DNA of 9,266 nt, from the NCBI GenBank assembly GCA_002352045.1, contig DEHT01000088.1, positions 1,160 through 10,425 of the forward strand, given 5' to 3'. Source of the DNA: Chitinophagaceae bacterium UBA2793 (GTDB lineage Bacteria; Bacteroidota; Bacteroidia; Chitinophagales; Chitinophagaceae). Within the stretch, counting starts at the first letter, position 1, and every line of letters begins with the position of its first letter. Made by a program: the position numbers and the translations under genes. Under the pieces are notes generated by a model. That model ran no database searches. It saw nothing but the letters and a program-made list of their open reading frames with translations, and was not told the DNA's origin. Shown here one piece after another: positions 6,227 through 9,266 of this stretch.

Positions 6227-7228
6227 TTATGGAAATTTTCTTAGAATGAGATAGCATAAAATCATTTCTAAAAAAAGGAAGAATATAGCTGCTGCAATAA
6301 AGGGCAAAAATTTGTCGGCAAATCGAATATTGCGAACCATATCAATTTTTGTTTTTTCCATTTTGTCAATTTCGTTGTAAATGCCCTGTAACCCTTCATT
6401 GTCTTTTGCTCTAAAATATTTTCCACCGGTTTCGTTGGCGATTTCATTCAGCAGTTTTTCATCAATACTCACTTTAACATTTTGCATAACCACACCTATT
6501 CCGGTGCTTTCAGGCTGTTTTGCAAAACCATCGGTACCCATTCCAATGGTATATACCCTTATTCCAAAAGTTTTTGCAATTTCTTTGGCGGTTTTAGGGT
6601 CAATTAATCCACCGTTGTTTTCACCATCGGTAAGTAATACCACTACTTTTGATTTAGACTTACTGTTGCGCAAGCGATCTACACTGGTGGCTAGGCCAGA
6701 GCCGATGGCAGTGCCATCTTCCAGTAATCCATTGCGAATACTTTTAATTGCCGATAAAACCACTGCATGATCGGTGGTAATAGGGCATTGCGTAAAACTT
6801 TCGCCGGAAAATATTACAATACCAATTCGGTCGGTGAGTCTTTTGTTCACAAAGTTGGTAGCCACCACTTTTGCTGCCTCCAATCTATTGGGTTGAAAAT
6901 CTTGTGCCGTCATACTGCCGCTTACGTCAATGCACAATACAATGTCTATTCCTTCTCCTTCTGCCCGTTGGTTTTCATTTTTAGTTTGTGGCCTTGCCAT
7001 AGCAAGTATTATGAATGCCAGGCATAGCAACCTGCACACAAATGGAATATGGCGAAGCGATGATTTCCAACTGCCAAGGCCGGGTGCCGCTGTTGAAGAT
7101 ACCACTATGGATGCACTTCTTTCGTTGTTGCTGAGAATATACCATACCAATAATACCGGCAATAGTATTAACCCAAATAAAAATTCGGGTTGGGTAAATT
7201 CAATATTTTTAAAATAGTCAAATAACAA
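6227..7228 (-). CDS. batA: BatA-type VWA-domain membrane protein
   Basis: The protein has 333 residues, normal for BatA. Two N-terminal membrane spans (about 16-33 and 62-78, the second ending in the typical MARPQ) anchor a VWA domain at about 94-290. A third span lies at about 307-328. The metal-ion-dependent adhesion site is complete: DVSGS (101-105), Thr173 in DGTAIG and Asp201 in LTDGENNGG. The domain is therefore likely to bind Mg2+ and a protein ligand. Bat proteins were named for aerotolerance in Bacteroides and are linked to envelope stress, with MoxR as the presumed ATPase partner. The start is TTG, since a stop lies two codons upstream and no other usual start precedes the first membrane span. 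It begins eight bases after the BatD-like gene. No batB follows; rsgA does. Confidence 0.88.
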   Translation of the reverse strand: MLFDYFKNIEFTQPEFLFGLILLPVLLVWYILSNNERSASIVVSSTAAPGLGSWKSSLRHIPFVCRLLCLAFIILAMARPQTKNENQRAEGEGIDIVLCIDVSGSMTAQDFQPNRLEAAKVVATNFVNKRLTDRIGIVIFSGESFTQCPITTDHAVVLSAIKSIRNGLLEDGTAIGSGLATSVDRLRNSKSKSKVVVLLTDGENNGGLIDPKTAKEIAKTFGIRVYTIGMGTDGFAKQPESTGIGVVMQNVKVSIDEKLLNEIANETGGKYFRAKDNEGLQGIYNEIDKMEKTKIDMVRNIRFADKFLPFIAAAIFFLFLEMILCYLILRKFP

Positions 7229-7236
7229 AACTTAAA

Positions 7237-8145
7237 TTATCTTTTATTTTTTTCTAATTGTTCAATCACCAACTTCATTCCTTGTATGCACTGAATGTTT
7301 TCATTGGCTGATGGATTGAATTTTGCAAATTTAACGGCATCACCCAATCGCATTACCTCAGCTACCAGCGAAACTACATCTGAAGGTGCATGTGTTTTCA
7401 GTCGCATTAAAATATCACCCGTGGTATCGGGCATTAAATTGTAATTTGTTTTTCGGCTATAATAGCGTTTAAAAATATTACTAATACTTCCATGATAAAT
7501 CTTAGCGTCTGTGGCCATATCTTTTTCTAATGCAGCGAAGGCTTGTATTGCTTCATCATAAGCGCTCAATCTTGTATTGAAAATAGGGGGTGTTTTTTTC
7601 TTTCTGTTTTTAAAATAGCGGTATATGATTATAAAAAGAATTAGGGCAGTAATGGCAGCGGCCAAATAGTACAGCCAGGTACGATCAATGACAAATACAT
7701 CCATCACTGGTTTTATATCACGCAGTGCATTGGTACTGTCGGCTGGAGAATAACCCACTTTAATAATAACCGAATCGGATAAAAAAGATTGTTGTTGTTT
7801 ATTTTCATTAGAAATAGTAATTGGGAAAGAAGGCAATAGCCATTGCCCACTATCAAAACTGGTGAAAACCAGGGATTGCTTTAAAGTGTACACTCCGTTT
7901 TCGGTAGTATCTCTTTTTTCTTTTTGTATAAATTCAAAATGTGCAATGCTGTCGGGAATTCCAAAATCAACATTATACACCGATGAAGACAAGCCAACAG
8001 TAATATCTACCCGAATGGGTTCGCCAATTAAAATATTGTTTCGGTCAATATAGGTTTTTACCGCCTGGCTGTTGGCACTGGGAATGCACAACATTAGCAA
8101 TAAAAGGATAGATAGTATTTTTTGTATCGGTTTAAGGGTGTTCAT
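7237..8145 (-). CDS. BatD-like single-span membrane protein of the Bat operon
   Basis: The protein has 302 residues from an ATG. A signal peptide (about 1-27, ending SANSQA) precedes a periplasmic beta-rich region (28-153) with YIDRNNILIGEPIRVDITV and SFDSGQWLLPSFPITI. These resemble the immunoglobulin-like repeats of BatD. Next come LRDIKP (141-146), one membrane span (about 156-177), a basic stop-transfer stretch RYFKNRKKKTPP, and a helical cytoplasmic tail (178-302). The tail has YDEAIQAFAALEKD, IFKRYYSRKTNYN and a segment with RLGDAVKFAKFNPS, which is common at the end of such proteins. In Bacteroidota a gene of this type usually lies between DUF58 and batA, and it is often left unnamed or called BatD-like. 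The topology would let it carry signals between periplasm and the cytoplasmic MoxR/DUF58 side, which is inference. The spacing of 14 and 8 bases to its neighbours supports one operon. Confidence 0.75.
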   Translation of the reverse strand: MNTLKPIQKILSILLLLMLCIPSANSQAVKTYIDRNNILIGEPIRVDITVGLSSSVYNVDFGIPDSIAHFEFIQKEKRDTTENGVYTLKQSLVFTSFDSGQWLLPSFPITISNENKQQQSFLSDSVIIKVGYSPADSTNALRDIKPVMDVFVIDRTWLYYLAAAITALILFIIIYRYFKNRKKKTPPIFNTRLSAYDEAIQAFAALEKDMATDAKIYHGSISNIFKRYYSRKTNYNLMPDTTGDILMRLKTHAPSDVVSLVAEVMRLGDAVKFAKFNPSANENIQCIQGMKLVIEQLEKNKR

Positions 8146-8159
8146 TAATTTGGTGCTGG

Positions 8160-9089
8160 CTAATTTCTATGTAAAAAGAATTGCTGTAATATTTTTACAT
8201 AATCTTCATCGGTACGCATGTGCAATAAAGCAGCGCCTGCTTTTCTAAAATTTCTTTTACATTCCTCTGTTTGTGTAAAAAAATGTTGCTGGTAGTTATA
8301 TCGTACCATTTCGCTGGAGGTATCTACCCATTTGCTTTCGCCTGTTTCGGCATCCTGCATTTGCACTAAGCCAATATTGGGCAATTGCATATCCATTTTA
8401 TCGTACACTCTCATACCCACTACATCGTGTCGTTTGCCAATTACTTTTAAATCGTTTACATATTGACCGGTTATAAAATCGCTTAAAATAAAAGATATAC
8501 TTTTTTGCCTGGTAGTGTTGTTGAAATATTTAATAGCAAGGTCGAGGTTGGTTCCACTTACTGTGGGTTCTACGGTTAAAAGTTCTCTTACAATATACAA
8601 AGCATGATCTCTTCCTTTTTTTGGTGGAATGTATTTTTCAATGCGATTGCTAAAAAATATTACGCCTACCTTATCGTTGTTGTTGATGGCGCTAAAAGCA
8701 AGGATGGCAGCTATTTCTGTAATTAAATCCTTTTTTCTTTTCCCAATGCTTCCAAATAAGTTGCTAGTGCTGGTATCTATCAGCAACATCATTACCAATT
8801 CTCTTTCTTCTTCAAAAACTTTTGAAAAAGGATGAGCATATCTTGCACTTACATTCCAATCAATAAAACGAACATCGTCGCCGGCATGGTATTCCCGCAC
8901 TTCTCTAAAACTCATGCCCCGCCCTTTAAATGCAGAGTGGTACTCGCCGGTAAACATTTGCGAAGTAAGCATTTTGCTTTTTATTTCAAGCTCTTTTACT
9001 TTCTTTAAAATGTGTGCCGTGGTAAGGCCAATATCATTTTGTATTGGCTCGTTGGCAGAAACTGATATATTTTTTTTCTTCCGGAACAA
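8160..9089 (-). CDS. DUF58-domain protein with a VWA-like fold, MoxR partner
   Basis: The protein has 309 residues, about the usual length for the cytoplasmic form, and no membrane spans. The DUF58 signature GRGMSFREVREYHAGDDVR lies at 57-75 and is followed by FIDWNVSAR. The VWA-like part has DTSTS (105-109), Thr180 in SGTNLD and Asp204 in LSDF, so the metal site appears intact. DUF58 proteins are nearly always encoded beside a MoxR ATPase, as here with an 18-base gap, and probably act as its adaptor or target. The start is TTG: a stop lies two codons upstream, and the next usual start codon in frame (ATG, codon 40) would remove the conserved ILKKVKELEIK helix. The sequence before the start is A/T-rich (GAAATTTAAAAA), without a Shine-Dalgarno. 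Confidence 0.9.
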   Translation of the reverse strand: MFRKKKNISVSANEPIQNDIGLTTAHILKKVKELEIKSKMLTSQMFTGEYHSAFKGRGMSFREVREYHAGDDVRFIDWNVSARYAHPFSKVFEEERELVMMLLIDTSTSNLFGSIGKRKKDLITEIAAILAFSAINNNDKVGVIFFSNRIEKYIPPKKGRDHALYIVRELLTVEPTVSGTNLDLAIKYFNNTTRQKSISFILSDFITGQYVNDLKVIGKRHDVVGMRVYDKMDMQLPNIGLVQMQDAETGESKWVDTSSEMVRYNYQQHFFTQTEECKRNFRKAGAALLHMRTDEDYVKILQQFFLHRN

Positions 9090-9107
9090 TTTTTAAATTT
9101 CAACTAA

Positions 9108-9266
9108 TTAAGGAACATTCACCATTTTTAAAATTTCGTTGATTACTTCTTCCACATTCACATTTTCGGCTTCGGCTTCGTAAGTAAGGCCAATGCGGTG
9201 GCGCAATACATCTTTACAAATGTTTCTTATATCTTCTGGAATTACATAACCTCGTTTGTTTAAAAA
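9108..9266 (-). CDS. MoxR-family AAA+ ATPase, C-terminal end only (5' end outside window)
   Basis: The frame is open from the window edge to a TAA at 9108-9110 and encodes the last 52 residues. The fragment includes RGYVIPEDIRNICKDVLRHR, IGLTYEAEAENV and a short tail ending MVNVP. This matches the C-terminal lid region of MoxR ATPases (typically G.YV.PEDV...A.DVLRHRI.L.YEAEAE). The Walker motifs lie outside the window. Position immediately before DUF58 in the same operon confirms the assignment. MoxR enzymes are thought to act as chaperones that remodel or activate VWA-containing partners using ATP. Confidence 0.9.
   Translation of the reverse strand, partial: FLNKRGYVIPEDIRNICKDVLRHRIGLTYEAEAENVNVEEVINEILKMVNVP

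Noticed and set aside
6381..7217. Three plus-strand open frames (129, 86 and 95 codons) opposite batA
   Set aside because: They lie antisense to a well-supported VWA gene with intact metal-site motifs, and their translations are low-complexity Ser/Pro/Leu-rich with no family resemblance.

Overview
The window is a compact, AT-rich stretch of a Bacteroidota chromosome, most likely Chitinophagaceae or a near relative. This rests on protein family types (DUF4271 directly before a Bacteroidota-type HemD, and a MoxR/DUF58/BatD-like/BatA cluster), on the absence of Shine-Dalgarno-like sequences before the starts I checked, and on several TAnnTTTG elements, the Bacteroidota -7 consensus, just ahead of genes. 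The lineage below phylum is inference. I see no mobile elements, CRISPR arrays, tRNAs or rRNAs. Ten genes cover almost everything; the longest gap between genes is about 58 bases.

Left part (1-1680): the 3' end of gpsA (glycerol-3-phosphate dehydrogenase) points right and meets hemW (radical-SAM heme chaperone) tail to tail. The two stop codons abut with no base between them.

Middle (1709-5240, + strand): a small Omp85/BamA-TamA-type outer membrane protein with three POTRA-like modules starts divergently from hemW. It is followed by a DUF4271 membrane protein and a uroporphyrinogen-III synthase (hemD). Each of these three genes has a TAnnTTTG element close to its start, and a 9-bp hairpin separates the first two. 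They may therefore be transcribed separately although they lie head to tail. hemW and hemD put two heme-related genes within 3 kb.

Right part (5245-9266, - strand): reading in the direction of transcription, the genes are moxR (3' end only), a DUF58 protein, a BatD-like single-span membrane protein, batA (VWA domain) and rsgA (ribosome-assembly GTPase). The first four are spaced 8-18 bases apart and form an operon of the Bat (Bacteroides aerotolerance) type. In it a MoxR AAA+ ATPase is thought to act with VWA proteins at the inner membrane. rsgA follows after 58 bases with its own probable promoter, in the place where batB would usually be.

No radically new system is visible. The most notable signals are: five of the eight genes with visible starts appear to begin with TTG; the Bat operon ends after BatA; a hairpin, promoter-like element and start codon are superimposed at the Omp85/DUF4271 junction; and a long hairpin with a T-run inside hemW could end antisense transcripts coming from gpsA.
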